A stretch of DNA of 64,000 bases from Microbacterium sp. Au-Mic1 (GCF_021341785.1 NZ_JAJTTF010000009.1:62001-126000); one strand, 5' to 3'; shown: positions 27,994 to 37,659, numbered from the stretch's first letter. Program-made: numbers and translations. Notes: generated from the letters alone by a model not told the origin.

Positions 27994-30414
27994 ATGGTGG
28001 ATCAATCATCGACGTCGTGGTTCTTTGCATACGGCGGGAAGCCGAGGCTCCGAGCCGACACTATGCGTGAGGCTGTAGAAGGAATCCGCAAGGGTGGCGG
28101 CAAAGCACTGACCTGGGAAGATCTGCGCATCAAGGGTGGAATCCTAATCGACTCCATCACGGCAGCGATCGATGAGCATACGGGCGTTATAGCTGAGGTC
28201 AGTGACCTCAACCCCAACGTATTGTTTGAAGCTGGTTACGCGCTCGCACGCGGCAAGCATGTGTGGCTGGCGTTTGACGAAACTGACGAAGACGCCACCA
28301 AGAACTGGAAGGAGTTGGGCATCCTTTCGACCATCGGCCGCGTCAACTACTCGGCAAGCTCTGACTCGCTTGTGACGCAGTGCATCACGGAAGATCCGGA
28401 GCGCGTCGGAAGTAGCCCTTTGCTCGAACGGCTCCTTGCCGGCGGCAAGTCGAGACAGCCCGAGGCTGTGTTCGCCCCGCCGCTCCCGTCGCGAATCCAG
28501 CCTGCGATCTCCCTCGAGGCATTTCTTGAGCGCCAGTCTCACCTTCAACTACTCGGAGCCGGTGACGACCTCGGGATGGCGCCGCTCGAGTTCTATGTGA
28601 AGGAGATCTATCGATCCTCTGCAGCAGTTTTCCACCTCCTCGCCGAAAGGAGGGTCCGCGCCCGGGAGCACAACGCCCGTGCCAGTCTGATGGCCGGAAT
28701 CGCGCACGGATTTGAGCTGCCGATCCTCATGGCCGTTGAAGACGGATTCGAGTCGCCGCTGGACTACCGCGACCTTCTCTACAGCTACGGCAGCACAGCA
28801 GACTTGATCGAGCACGTTCGCGGCTGGCTCGATACGTTGCCAAAGCAGGCGGGCACAAACAAGCGGCTGGGTCGGCTCGCGCTCGATATAGAACTGCCGA
28901 TCCGCAGCTTTGGACAGTTCGTCGCGGAGTATGAGCGGGAGGAGCTCACCGACTATTTTGTGGAGACGAGCGAGTTCCGATCGATACTAGCGGGCGACGC
29001 GAAAGTCTTCGTCGGCCGCAAAGGAACCGGCAAGACTGCGACGATGAGCCAGGCTGTTGACGAACTGAGGCGCGATCGTCGGAACCTCGTCGTCTCCGTT
29101 AAGCCCTCCGCGTATGAGCTCGCCAGTCTCATCGAGCTGGTAAATCGTTTGGGGACCGGTGGCCACTCCGAGTACCTCATGGTCAGTCTGTGGAGCTATC
29201 TCCTTCATACGGAGATAGCTGTGCGCGCAGTGAAACACGCTAGCGAGAAGCCAGCTGGCACGGGCACGAATACTGACCTGCAAGACCTTGCTGCAGAACT
29301 CGACGAACTAGATGTCGATCTGGATGACGATCTCTCGACGCGCCTAGAGCGCGCGGTCGATCGGCTGGCGCAGGAAAACCCACGCGACGGCGAGGCGACT
29401 CAAGCGTTCGTCGGTCGAATGCTTCGACTCAACCGGCTCGGACCGCTCCGAGAGCTTGTCCTTCGCACAATCAGAGATTTCGATCGCGTTGCAGTACTCA
29501 TCGACAACCTCGACAAGACCTGGGAAAAGGGCGTCGACTACAGTGTGATGGCCCGGTTCATTCTGGCCCTGCTGACTTCGATCGGACGCGTTGAGCGCGA
29601 GTTCAGCAAACCCCCATCGGCTCTATCGCCGGCTCGGGTTACGCTTGGGATCTTTTTGCGAACCGACATCTACGACGCGATTGCCCGATTTGCTCGTGAG
29701 CCAGACAAAGTTGGCGTCCTGAGCGTGCGGTGGCAGGACCCCGAACTCCTCGTACGTGTCCTCGAGGAACGCTACGTCGCGAATCGGTCACGCAAGGGAA
29801 AGGCCGCTGCCTTTGACATGTGGGGCGAGATCTTCGATCTAGAAGTACGAGGCCTCCCCACACGCGACTACTTCCTTTGGCGCACCTTGTCTCGTCCGCG
29901 CGACCTGATCTTCTTCGCAAATGCATCGTTGACCACCGCGATCAATCGCAAACACTCCCGCATCACCGCAGCCGATGTAACGTTCGCCGAAAAGCAGTAC
30001 TCGCGATTCGCGATCGAAGCGCTCCTTGTTGAGAGCGACGCTGAAGACTTCAATCTTGAAGAAGTGCTCTACGAGTTCGCCGGCCTAGACTGCACCCTCC
30101 ACGAAGAGGAATTGTCCGAGTTGCTCTTGAACTATGGGAGTCCGGAGTCCCTCCGGGATTGGCTCGTGCGGACGTCCTTTCTTGGGGTCGAAGTTCGTTC
30201 TGGCGAGTTCGTCCACGTAGAGGGGGAAACAGACTCGCGCCGTCAGGTAAAGGTTGCGAAGAGGTTCGCATCCAGGCACGACTCAAAAGTTAGGTATCGC
30301 GTCCACCCGGCCTTCCGACCGTTCCTCGAGGTACGCGATGACGATCTTCATCGCGGTGACTTGCGAGATGCGACGCTCGATCCAGTGGAAAGCTCCACCG
30401 GCACGATCGATTAA
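27994..30414 (+). CDS. TIR/deoxyribosyltransferase-like protein fused to Sll1717-type P-loop ATPase
   Basis: 806 aa, multidomain. Residues 1-130 form a nucleoside-deoxyribosyltransferase/TIR-like fold with 'DLNPNVLFEAGYALARGKHV' at 71-90, where Glu79 is the candidate catalytic acid. Residues ~190-280 look like a second, more degenerate copy ('HNARASLMAGIAHGFELPIL'). A P-loop ATPase follows: 'VFVGRKGTGKTA' at 338-349 as Walker A, 'VAVLIDNLDKTW' at 499-510 as Walker B, then 'FLRTDIYD' and 'LSRPRDLIFF' as sensor-like motifs and a C-terminal helical region. The arrangement fits STAND-like sensors that trigger an N-terminal NAD- or nucleotide-cleaving effector. Low-GC codon use and the neighbourhood indicate transfer. 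Weak ribosome site; the start could also be GTG one codon later. Confidence 0.8.
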   Translation: MVDQSSTSWFFAYGGKPRLRADTMREAVEGIRKGGGKALTWEDLRIKGGILIDSITAAIDEHTGVIAEVSDLNPNVLFEAGYALARGKHVWLAFDETDEDATKNWKELGILSTIGRVNYSASSDSLVTQCITEDPERVGSSPLLERLLAGGKSRQPEAVFAPPLPSRIQPAISLEAFLERQSHLQLLGAGDDLGMAPLEFYVKEIYRSSAAVFHLLAERRVRAREHNARASLMAGIAHGFELPILMAVEDGFESPLDYRDLLYSYGSTADLIEHVRGWLDTLPKQAGTNKRLGRLALDIELPIRSFGQFVAEYEREELTDYFVETSEFRSILAGDAKVFVGRKGTGKTATMSQAVDELRRDRRNLVVSVKPSAYELASLIELVNRLGTGGHSEYLMVSLWSYLLHTEIAVRAVKHASEKPAGTGTNTDLQDLAAELDELDVDLDDDLSTRLERAVDRLAQENPRDGEATQAFVGRMLRLNRLGPLRELVLRTIRDFDRVAVLIDNLDKTWEKGVDYSVMARFILALLTSIGRVEREFSKPPSALSPARVTLGIFLRTDIYDAIARFAREPDKVGVLSVRWQDPELLVRVLEERYVANRSRKGKAAAFDMWGEIFDLEVRGLPTRDYFLWRTLSRPRDLIFFANASLTTAINRKHSRITAADVTFAEKQYSRFAIEALLVESDAEDFNLEEVLYEFAGLDCTLHEEELSELLLNYGSPESLRDWLVRTSFLGVEVRSGEFVHVEGETDSRRQVKVAKRFASRHDSKVRYRVHPAFRPFLEVRDDDLHRGDLRDATLDPVESSTGTID

Positions 30415-30586
30415 CTGGTCTGTTTCGCCTGGCTGCGGTGTAGTCATGCGCACCCCGTCACATGCGGGCGCGGCGGTAGAAGCTGTGGTCTTCGGGCGCA
30501 GCACAACCTCGCTCCTTCGGTTGCATGGACCTGTTCTGGCGGGGGTAGCTCGCGAGGGTGATCGGACGCGTGGTTTACTTCGAGTC

Positions 30587-30991
30587 ATGCCCCTCCCGTT
30601 CCCGCCTGGCTGCCCGCCAGATGACGCCGATCCAAAGCCGGGAACGTACTTCCGGCTGGCCCCGAAGGGGATGGCGGTCGGTGATGCTACGAGCGAAGCG
30701 TGCTGGCGGCGCCCTTACGAGACGCCAAAGGGTCGCCTCGAGGGTCAGGGCGATACGCCCGAGGCCCACGGCTTGTCGCTGTTCGCAGACATCGAGGATG
30801 TGCGTGCCGCCACCAGGTTCACACCGTGGTTTCGCGGCAAGTCGGTGGCCGAGATTACGATCGGCGCGTTGGATGGGTCCCTTCGTCACAGCCCGACACC
30901 GCAGGGCGAAAGCCATCACGACTGGTGGACGAAGCCCTATGACTTCCTACCGCAGGGCGTCATCGTGGAAGTGCTTGAGGAGGTGGCCTGA
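30587..30991 (+). CDS. Hypothetical protein, first gene of a two-gene accessory module
   Basis: 134 aa, unknown. It has conserved-looking aromatic and charged stretches: 'GTYFRLAPKGMAVGD', 'AHGLSLFADIEDV', and 'HHDWWTKPYDFLPQGVIVEV' near the C-terminus. No signal peptide or TM segment. The start at 30587 is chosen as the Met nearest the region of coding character; no clear ribosome site, TTACTT lies 6 nt upstream. Its stop overlaps the next start by one base (TGATG), implying a functional pair. Confidence 0.6.
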   Translation: MPLPFPPGCPPDDADPKPGTYFRLAPKGMAVGDATSEACWRRPYETPKGRLEGQGDTPEAHGLSLFADIEDVRAATRFTPWFRGKSVAEITIGALDGSLRHSPTPQGESHHDWWTKPYDFLPQGVIVEVLEEVA

Positions 30992-32247
30992 TGGACTTCA
31001 ATTCTCTCGATCTCATCGGCGCACCCTTCGAGCTCGTAGAGACGTACGTGTACTACGACGGTCCTCGCACGTTCGCGATGCGGTCGACCGGTATGCCCGA
31101 CCTCTACTACGTGGTCAACACTGTTGACGAGGACGAGGAAACAGGCGACGTCGTCGCGCTCGTCGCCGCAGTCAGCAGCGATCGCTTCCGTGCCATGCGT
31201 TCCGGTGTCGTACCGTTCCGTGCCGTGTTCACTGAAGCTGCGCACGGCTCGCTGTTCCGCGTCGATTGGGCGTGGGAGTACGAGCCAACCGGCGGCGCCG
31301 GTTGGGTGCCGACCATCTCGTCGCTGATCGGCGGGGATCTACCGAACCGTTGGCTCCCGAGCGAAGAGGCGCGCCTATCGCTACTCACGGCGACCGTCGA
31401 GCCATACGAGCCGTCGAGGCTCGTCGCGCTGTCGCAGGCGCAGGCGCGGACGCTGTTCGCGATCGAAGTCGAGCACGAGGGCGCACGCATCACCGAGTTC
31501 CCGGCTCGAAATGCTGGCGAGCTGCAGGTGGCCGTCGACGGTGCCATCGTGTCAATCGCGAAGGAATTCGTCGGCACCCGCAGGACGCCGATCACCCGCG
31601 AGCTGCACGTCTCGACCCTTGAACTACAGGCGGCGTCGTTCGTGCTCGTGATGGCGATCGACTCTGGCGGCGTCGTCGAACCAACAGACGTTACCTCAGA
31701 AGTATTCGATCAACTCTCGTCCTTCATCGATGCCGTCGCATCGAATGAGGTTTCGCCGCTCCTCGAGGAGCTCAAGAAGCACTCGCCGAAGACGCGCAAT
31801 CGGCTGCGGGACATGCTCAAGCCGCTGGCGGCAGTCGGTAGCGGTATCACTCTGTCGACGGCGATCGCACACACGAATGCGCTTCGGGCTGTGTCGGCCG
31901 AGCCCGTGAGTGTGCGGGCTGCGGTCGAGTTCATCGAAACCGTGCCGCCCGAGGTCAGCTATGTCGATGTCCGACGTGGCGTCCTCACCGGCCTCGTGCT
32001 CCGGACGCAACGTTTCGAGATTGTCGACGCGGCGTCCAACACGCCGTACAAGGGCTCGATGAGCGACGAAGCGACTGACGAGGCCAACGGTCTCATCGTC
32101 GGTAACGAGAGCTATGTCACTGCGAAGATCCGTGTCGAGACGCCCCTCACGAATGATGACGAGCAGACGGCCGGCGTGAAGTACTTCCTGGAGTCCATCG
32201 AGCGATTCGCCGAGAACTCGCGACAGGACGACGAACCAGCGCCTTGA
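30991..32247 (+). CDS. DUF6575-like protein, second gene of the module
   Basis: 418 aa cytoplasmic protein. The N-terminus 'LIGAPFELVETYVYYDGPRT' followed by 'LYYVVNTVDEDEETGDVVAL' resembles the family I recall as DUF6575. The C-terminal two thirds contain two similar-looking alpha/beta stretches and an acidic end. No catalytic motif is visible. GAGGAGG precedes the ATG. Tight coupling with the 134-aa gene suggests a toxin-antitoxin-like or sensor-effector pair, which is inference. Confidence 0.65.
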   Translation: MDFNSLDLIGAPFELVETYVYYDGPRTFAMRSTGMPDLYYVVNTVDEDEETGDVVALVAAVSSDRFRAMRSGVVPFRAVFTEAAHGSLFRVDWAWEYEPTGGAGWVPTISSLIGGDLPNRWLPSEEARLSLLTATVEPYEPSRLVALSQAQARTLFAIEVEHEGARITEFPARNAGELQVAVDGAIVSIAKEFVGTRRTPITRELHVSTLELQAASFVLVMAIDSGGVVEPTDVTSEVFDQLSSFIDAVASNEVSPLLEELKKHSPKTRNRLRDMLKPLAAVGSGITLSTAIAHTNALRAVSAEPVSVRAAVEFIETVPPEVSYVDVRRGVLTGLVLRTQRFEIVDAASNTPYKGSMSDEATDEANGLIVGNESYVTAKIRVETPLTNDDEQTAGVKYFLESIERFAENSRQDDEPAP

Positions 32248-32294
32248 CAACGAGCGGGGCGGCCTAGACACTGGGCTCTGCGCGAGCGGTCATC

Positions 32295-32390
32295 TCAACG
32301 CACAATGACGAGTGGTGCTTGGCCACATCCTGCTTGAAGCGCCCCCTCCTTTGCGATTTCGCGCGCCCACTGCGCGACGGGCGTCCCCAT
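32295..32390 (-). other. Short coding-like remnant at the island's right edge
   Basis: A 31-codon frame (starts MGTPVAQWAR, ends APLVIVR) with lower GC and coding-like composition extends upstream without a clear start ('DRIFLAGISV'). It is probably the tail of a gene disrupted at the island border; could be spurious. The remaining 32391-32497 holds nothing recognisable. Confidence 0.25.
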
Positions 32391-32497
32391 CACGCTGATG
32401 CCCGCAAGAAAGATCCGGTCAGCGCCTGCTGTCCTTTTTGGTCTGTCGTAACCGCGAGCCGCGCCGGGCGGCCGGACCCGCCTCCCCGCACCCCACC

Positions 32498-33712
32498 TCA
32501 GCCTCCGAGCGCGCGCTCGTACACCTCGAGCATGGCGGCAGTCCTCGAGGACTGCCGGAAGTCGGCGGCGACCTGCGGATCCGGCTCGGAGGCACGACCG
32601 GCCGCGATGTCCGCGGCGGCGATGCGCAGCGTGTCGGCGAGCGCGGCCACCCGCGCGGGCTCGTCCGCCCCGGCGTCGGGCACGGCCCACAGCCCGCCGC
32701 GCAGCTCGCTCCCGATGTCGGGGTCGCTCACGACCGTCGGGGTGCCCAGGGTCGCCGCCTCGAACGGCGTCATCCCCTGCGTCTCGAAGCCGATGGAGGT
32801 CTGCACGACGGCGTCCGCCGCGGCGATTCTGGCCAGCACGTCGGCGTAGCCGATCCGCCCGGCGAAGTGGATGCCGGGGCGCCCGGCGCGGGCGGCGATG
32901 CGCTCGGCGGCACGGCGCTCTCCTCCACCCCCGACGATCTCAATGTCGGCATCCACGTCGCTCGCGACGACGGCCTCCAGGAACGGCAGCAGACGCTTCT
33001 CCGGGCTCATCCGGCCGAGCCAGATGAAACGGGGGCGACCCGGCGCACGTTCCGCCGGCGCTGCCGCGAGCACCTGCTCGCGCACCTCGTCGTCGATGCC
33101 GTTCCAGATCACGTCCACGGATCCGAAGACGCCGTGCTGCTCGAGCCGGCGCGCGAAGTGCCCCGAGGGGGCGGTCACCGCGCGCGACTCCGCGGCGATC
33201 CCCGCGAGGTACGCCCAGCCGTCGGCACCGCGCGGCTGCTCGCCGATCCCGCGCAGCGCTGTGCGGCGCCACAGGTTCAGGGCGCCGAGCACGGGCCGAT
33301 GCAGCGGGGTGACCGCGGCGATGCCGACGTCGACGCGGTTGTGCATCGTGTGCACGGCGGGGATCCCGTGCCGGTGCGCGAAGCGATGCCCGATGAACGC
33401 ACCCCAGAAGTCGGCCTGGACGTGCACGAGGTCCACCGGGGGACGCCGGGTCAGCGCCTGGTCGAGGAAGCGGTCGGTGCGTCGCCCCGGCCAGGTCATC
33501 GCGTACTCGCGGTCGGCCGTGATCGGGATCGAGGGCAGGTCCACGTAGCCGGGATCCCCCGCCGCGTCCGTGCCGCGCGCCGAGTGCATCCGTGGCGCGA
33601 CGATCGTGACCGTGTGCCCCACCCGCTCCAGGTACTTCCGCTGCAGCCGCATCGAGACCTGCGCCCCGCCCAGCGACTCGGCGTGCTGGTCGCCGAAGAA
33701 GACGATGTGCAT
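32498..33712 (-). CDS. GT4-family glycosyltransferase
   Basis: 404 aa retaining GT-B enzyme. It has an N-terminal Rossmann half ('MHIVFFGDQHAESLGGAQVS') with glycine loop, a middle 'LVHVQADFWGAFIGHRFA', and a C-terminal half with 'FIWLGRMSPEKRLLPFLEAV' and 'FETQGMTPFEAATLGTPTVV' (the E-x7-E-type donor site). It transfers sugar from a nucleotide or lipid-linked donor; the acceptor is unknown. It lies 6 bp after a second GT4 gene, so they likely act on the same glycan or glycolipid. Confidence 0.9.
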   Translation of the reverse strand: MHIVFFGDQHAESLGGAQVSMRLQRKYLERVGHTVTIVAPRMHSARGTDAAGDPGYVDLPSIPITADREYAMTWPGRRTDRFLDQALTRRPPVDLVHVQADFWGAFIGHRFAHRHGIPAVHTMHNRVDVGIAAVTPLHRPVLGALNLWRRTALRGIGEQPRGADGWAYLAGIAAESRAVTAPSGHFARRLEQHGVFGSVDVIWNGIDDEVREQVLAAAPAERAPGRPRFIWLGRMSPEKRLLPFLEAVVASDVDADIEIVGGGGERRAAERIAARAGRPGIHFAGRIGYADVLARIAAADAVVQTSIGFETQGMTPFEAATLGTPTVVSDPDIGSELRGGLWAVPDAGADEPARVAALADTLRIAAADIAAGRASEPDPQVAADFRQSSRTAAMLEVYERALGG

Positions 33713-33718
33713 ACGGGC

Positions 33719-34963
33719 CTACTCCGGCAGCGGCTCGTCGCGGTACAGCGCCTCGAAGGTGTCCAGCGTGCGGTTGATGTCGTGCACGGCCACGCCGTCG
33801 AGCGAGGCCCGCTGCATCCGCTCGTACTCGGCCGGGCTCGCGGTGAGCACGTCGGTCAGGCGTGCGGCCAGCTCGTTGACGTTGCCGGGCTCGAACAGGT
33901 AGCCGTTCCCGCCGTCGTGCACGAGGTGCGGCAGCGCGACCGCGTCTGCGGCGACGATCGGCAGCGCCGACGCCATCGCCTCCATCGTCGCGATGGACTG
34001 CAGTTCGGCGATCGACGCGATCACGAAGAGCGACGCGCGGCTCAGCAGCGCGCGCAGCTCGGCATCGGTCGTGCGCCCGTGGAAGGTCACCCGGTCGGCC
34101 AGCCCGAGCTGCTGCGCGAGCGCCTCGAGCTGTTTGCGCTGGTCTCCGCCGCCCACGATGTCGAACGTCACGTCGAGAGCCGGATCCAGTTTGGTCATCG
34201 CCTTGAGGATGACCTCGACCTGCTTCTCGGCCGTGAGCCGGCCGACGAACACGATGCGGTTCTTCTCACGCGGGCCGATGACCGGCGTGTACTGGGTGCG
34301 GTCGATCCCGCAGCTGATCGGGATGACGCCCTCGACGTCGATCGTGCGCTCGAGGAAGTCGGCCGCACGGCGGGTCGGCGTGGTCACTGCGCGGGTGAGT
34401 GCGAACGTGCGGGCGGCGTCGGCCCAGGCGAGCTTCAGGACGATGTCGTCGATGAACTTCGGCATCGTGGTGTGGTCGAGGATGTTCTCGGCCATCACGT
34501 GGTTCGTGGCGATCACGGGGATCCCGCGCTGGTGCGCGATCCGCGACAGCCCGCGCCCGATCACGATGTGCGACTGGATGTGCACCACGTCGGGCTGCAC
34601 CTCGTCGAGCACCGTGCGGGCGTAGTGCTTCGCGCGCCACGGCCAGACGAACCGCAGCCAGTCGTGCGGCGCCCAGCGCACCGACGGCAGCCGGTGCAGG
34701 GTCATCGCCTCGCCCTCGATCACCTCGACGCGGGGCTTGGCCGTGCGGTACGCCTGGTTGGGGGCGACGACGTGCACGTCGTGACCGCGCTGCACCAGGC
34801 CGGCGGCGAGGCGCTCGGTGAACCGGGCGGCGCCGTTCACGTCCGGCGAGAAGGTGTCTGCGCCGATGAGGATCTTGAGCGGGCGCGGCGCGGCGGGCTC
34901 GGCCGGGGCGGACGCGGCGGTGTCGGAGGTGGCCTGCGGGCGATGGTCGCCGGGGGAAGTCAC
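33719..34963 (-). CDS. GT4-family glycosyltransferase
   Basis: 414 aa. After a Pro/Ala-rich leader it has 'ILIGADTFSPDVNGAARFTE' and 'DVVHIQSHIVIGRGLSRIA' in the acceptor half, then 'IVFVGRLTAEKQVEVILKAM' and 'ATMEAMASALPIVAADAVAL' in the donor half. The set resembles actinobacterial mannosyl/glucosyl transferases of glycolipid synthesis (for example PimB/MgtA-like), but specificity cannot be assigned. First of the two-gene unit. Confidence 0.9.
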   Translation of the reverse strand: MTSPGDHRPQATSDTAASAPAEPAAPRPLKILIGADTFSPDVNGAARFTERLAAGLVQRGHDVHVVAPNQAYRTAKPRVEVIEGEAMTLHRLPSVRWAPHDWLRFVWPWRAKHYARTVLDEVQPDVVHIQSHIVIGRGLSRIAHQRGIPVIATNHVMAENILDHTTMPKFIDDIVLKLAWADAARTFALTRAVTTPTRRAADFLERTIDVEGVIPISCGIDRTQYTPVIGPREKNRIVFVGRLTAEKQVEVILKAMTKLDPALDVTFDIVGGGDQRKQLEALAQQLGLADRVTFHGRTTDAELRALLSRASLFVIASIAELQSIATMEAMASALPIVAADAVALPHLVHDGGNGYLFEPGNVNELAARLTDVLTASPAEYERMQRASLDGVAVHDINRTLDTFEALYRDEPLPE

Positions 34964-35111
34964 GTGATTGCTGCCTTTTGCTGGGCCGCGGTGCCGGCGA
35001 GCACCTCATCGGCCGCTCGAACCCCGCGGAGATGGCCTGGATCGGGCGCTGGCCACTCTACCCGAGGGGCCTGGGGATCCGGCGGAGGCGGATCCGGCAC
35101 GGCAGCGCACG

Positions 35112-35151
35112 GCGGAGGGCCGGCCCGCTGATCGCAGGACCGGCCCTCCGC
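35112..35151 (-). terminator. Terminator hairpin after the PL8 lyase
   Basis: Perfect 12-bp stem GCGGAGGGCCGG / CCGGCCCTCCGC with a 16-nt loop, ending 6 bp from the lyase stop codon. Confidence 0.75.
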
Positions 35152-35156
35152 GCGGC

Positions 35157-37619
35157 TCAGTCCCCGAGCACGACCCTCTTGGCGTGCCCGTGTCCGTCGA
35201 GGTCGAACTCCAGGGTGAGCGGCGACGTGCCGACGACCCGCACGCCGTCGTCACCCTCGACCACGGTCGACTGCGTGACGCCGGCGAGCACGACCCGGGC
35301 GGTCGTCTGCGTGCGGCTGGGATCGGACAGCACGACCGTCGTGCGGCCCGCATCGGCGCGCACCGCGACCGAGCAGGGCCCGCTCACCGTCACCCCGTAC
35401 GCGGGTGCCGCGCCGGACGGCGTGGCCTGGAAGAAGTTCGCGAGCACGAGCCCCTGTCCCGCCACGCGGATCGCCTGCGCCTGCGCGTTGTTGGCGAGCA
35501 CCTCGACGGTCGGCGCATCGGATTCCGTGAACGTGACCGAGTGCTCCACGTTCGGCAGCACCATGTAGGCGTAGCCCCCGCCGGACGGGTTCGTGCCGTG
35601 GTGGTGGGTGACGGTGACGTAGTCCCGGCTCTTCACGTCGGTCGTACCACCGGTGTCGGATCCGGAGTTGATCGTCTGCCAGTCGCCGGAGCGGGGCACG
35701 ACCTGCACGTCGATCGTGCCCGAGACGTTCTCGCCCTTGAGGAAGACGTATCCGCCGTGCCCCATGATGTGCACGTTGCGCTTCACCGTGATGGCGCCGT
35801 CGGCCGCGGTGAGCACCCGGTTGCGGTTGTCGGTGCGCACGTTCGGCACGGTGCCGGGCGCGAACGAGCGGTTGTCGATCGTGGTGAACACGTCGTTCCC
35901 GGAGGTCGAGGCGATCGCCGCGCCCAGGCACACCACCTTGTCGTCGAGGAAGAACCAGGACTTGCGGGCGCTGAGCGACTTGTCGAAGTTGAGGTGGTCC
36001 ATGCCCTGGATCCCCCAGCGCTCATCGAGCGCAAGACCGCCGCCGAACGCCTGGAACGCCCGCGGGATACCCGTGCCGTCGGTGGCTCCGTTCGCCCGCG
36101 TCGCCGCCGTGACCGTCGTGCCGGGAAGCCGGTACGGGTCGACTGTGGGCCAGAAGTCGGCGCTGTACTGCGCCGGATCCGCAGAGCTGTAGAAGAAGGT
36201 CAGGCCGTCGCCCTGATACCAGCCGAGGTTGTTCTCGCGGTTGCCCCACTCGTAGCGGCCGATCCGCTTCGAGGAGAGGTTGACCACGGCGCTGAAGCCG
36301 GGGCGGTGGTGCACGAGGCGGTCCTGGTCTCCGAACGCCCTGGTGTAGACCGGTGCGTCGGCCGGCGTCACGCTGTCGTCGCCGAGGATCGAGGTCACCA
36401 GCAGCGATTTCGCCACGGTCTGCGTGGGCAGGCCGTACAGCTTCTCGTCGGTGCAGCGCTGCAGCCAGCCCTTCACCAGCGAGAGGTAGCGGCTGCGGTA
36501 CGGCTCCCCCGCGCCCGGGGCGAGCAGCAGGATCGCGGTGATCGCCGCGGCGCCGTCGACATAGTCGGGCTCGGCCTGTCGCGACACCGCCCGGCCGCGG
36601 ACGGTCTCCATCATCCGGCCGTTCCAGATGAAGGGCGCGTAGGAGGCCTCGACCGCGTCGAGGACCACCGACTTCTTCGGATCCGTGACCTCCCAGTCGC
36701 TGCCGCCGAGGAGGCCCAGGATCTCGGCGATGCCGCCGAGCGTGACCACGCCGTAGGTCCCGACGTAGGGCAGGTAGGTGTGCTGGACGAAGGATCCGTC
36801 GGCGTAGAAGCCGTCGCCGCTCGTGACGTAGCCGAACACGCTGTTCTTCCCTGCCCGCACCGTGTCGCTGAGGGCGTCGCGGGCGAGCGCGATCTCGTCC
36901 GGCCGCCCGTCGAGGATCCCGCGCAGCGCGCAGGACAGCGCCTTGTCGGTGCGGTTCGCGCCCGTCTCGGCGAGGCTCGTGCCGCGGCCGCGCCAGTTCG
37001 GATCCGGGGTGAAGTAGCGCGCGGCCGCCAGGAGCGCGGTGCGCACATCGGCCGGGATCTCGTCGTGCAGCAGGATGCAGATGTCGGCCGCCTTGCGGGG
37101 CACGCCGATCTCCCAGAACCACCAGTTGCCGACTGCGGACTTGCCGGCCTTGTAGACGTTCGCGCTGAGCCACGTCAGGGCGTCCACGAGGTCGGCCGCG
37201 AGCGCGGCGTCGCCGTACTGCGCGCACCCCGCAGTCGCGTGGGCGAGCGCGAGATCGAAGATGCGGTTGAACGTCACGCCCATGTTGCCGGACAGGACAG
37301 TGCCCGTCACGCCCGAGAGCGGCAGGTCGGGCCAGATGCCGGGGGATGCCGCTGGTCGCACCATCGCGTTCCACGACGCGGTCGCCGCGGCGCTCATGCC
37401 GTTCAGCACGTCGGCGAGCTCGGGGATGGATGCTGCGCTGCCGTCGCCGGCCAGCATGACGCGACGGCGCTCGATGAGCACGGCGAGCGGGTCGTCGGCG
37501 GCGGCGGGGACGCGGCCGGACAGCGGCCGGGCGCTCGCGGATTCGCCGGCGACGGCGACGAGCGCGCCGGCGCCGAGCAGTCCGAGCAGGGTGCGGCGGT
37601 TCATCTCAAGGGGGGACAT
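35157..37619 (-). CDS. Secreted polysaccharide lyase family 8 (hyaluronate/chondroitin/xanthan lyase-like)
   Basis: 820 aa. A Tat-type signal ('NRRTLLGLLGAGALVAVAGE') leads an alpha/alpha-toroid domain with 'NWWFWEIGVPRKAADICILL' (catalytic Asn) and 'GFYADGSFVQHTYLPYVGTY' (His and Tyr), then 'RGRAVSRQ'. Beta-sandwich domains follow. The family cleaves uronate polysaccharides by beta-elimination. The ATG at 37619 is chosen because GGAGG lies 6 nt upstream; two neighbouring Mets are possible. A -10 box and LacI-type operator precede it; no transporter lies next to it. Confidence 0.9.
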   Translation of the reverse strand: MSPLEMNRRTLLGLLGAGALVAVAGESASARPLSGRVPAAADDPLAVLIERRRVMLAGDGSAASIPELADVLNGMSAAATASWNAMVRPAASPGIWPDLPLSGVTGTVLSGNMGVTFNRIFDLALAHATAGCAQYGDAALAADLVDALTWLSANVYKAGKSAVGNWWFWEIGVPRKAADICILLHDEIPADVRTALLAAARYFTPDPNWRGRGTSLAETGANRTDKALSCALRGILDGRPDEIALARDALSDTVRAGKNSVFGYVTSGDGFYADGSFVQHTYLPYVGTYGVVTLGGIAEILGLLGGSDWEVTDPKKSVVLDAVEASYAPFIWNGRMMETVRGRAVSRQAEPDYVDGAAAITAILLLAPGAGEPYRSRYLSLVKGWLQRCTDEKLYGLPTQTVAKSLLVTSILGDDSVTPADAPVYTRAFGDQDRLVHHRPGFSAVVNLSSKRIGRYEWGNRENNLGWYQGDGLTFFYSSADPAQYSADFWPTVDPYRLPGTTVTAATRANGATDGTGIPRAFQAFGGGLALDERWGIQGMDHLNFDKSLSARKSWFFLDDKVVCLGAAIASTSGNDVFTTIDNRSFAPGTVPNVRTDNRNRVLTAADGAITVKRNVHIMGHGGYVFLKGENVSGTIDVQVVPRSGDWQTINSGSDTGGTTDVKSRDYVTVTHHHGTNPSGGGYAYMVLPNVEHSVTFTESDAPTVEVLANNAQAQAIRVAGQGLVLANFFQATPSGAAPAYGVTVSGPCSVAVRADAGRTTVVLSDPSRTQTTARVVLAGVTQSTVVEGDDGVRVVGTSPLTLEFDLDGHGHAKRVVLGD

Positions 37620-37659
37620 CATCGGCCTCCGGGTCGTTCGGGGAAGGATTCGCGCACCA

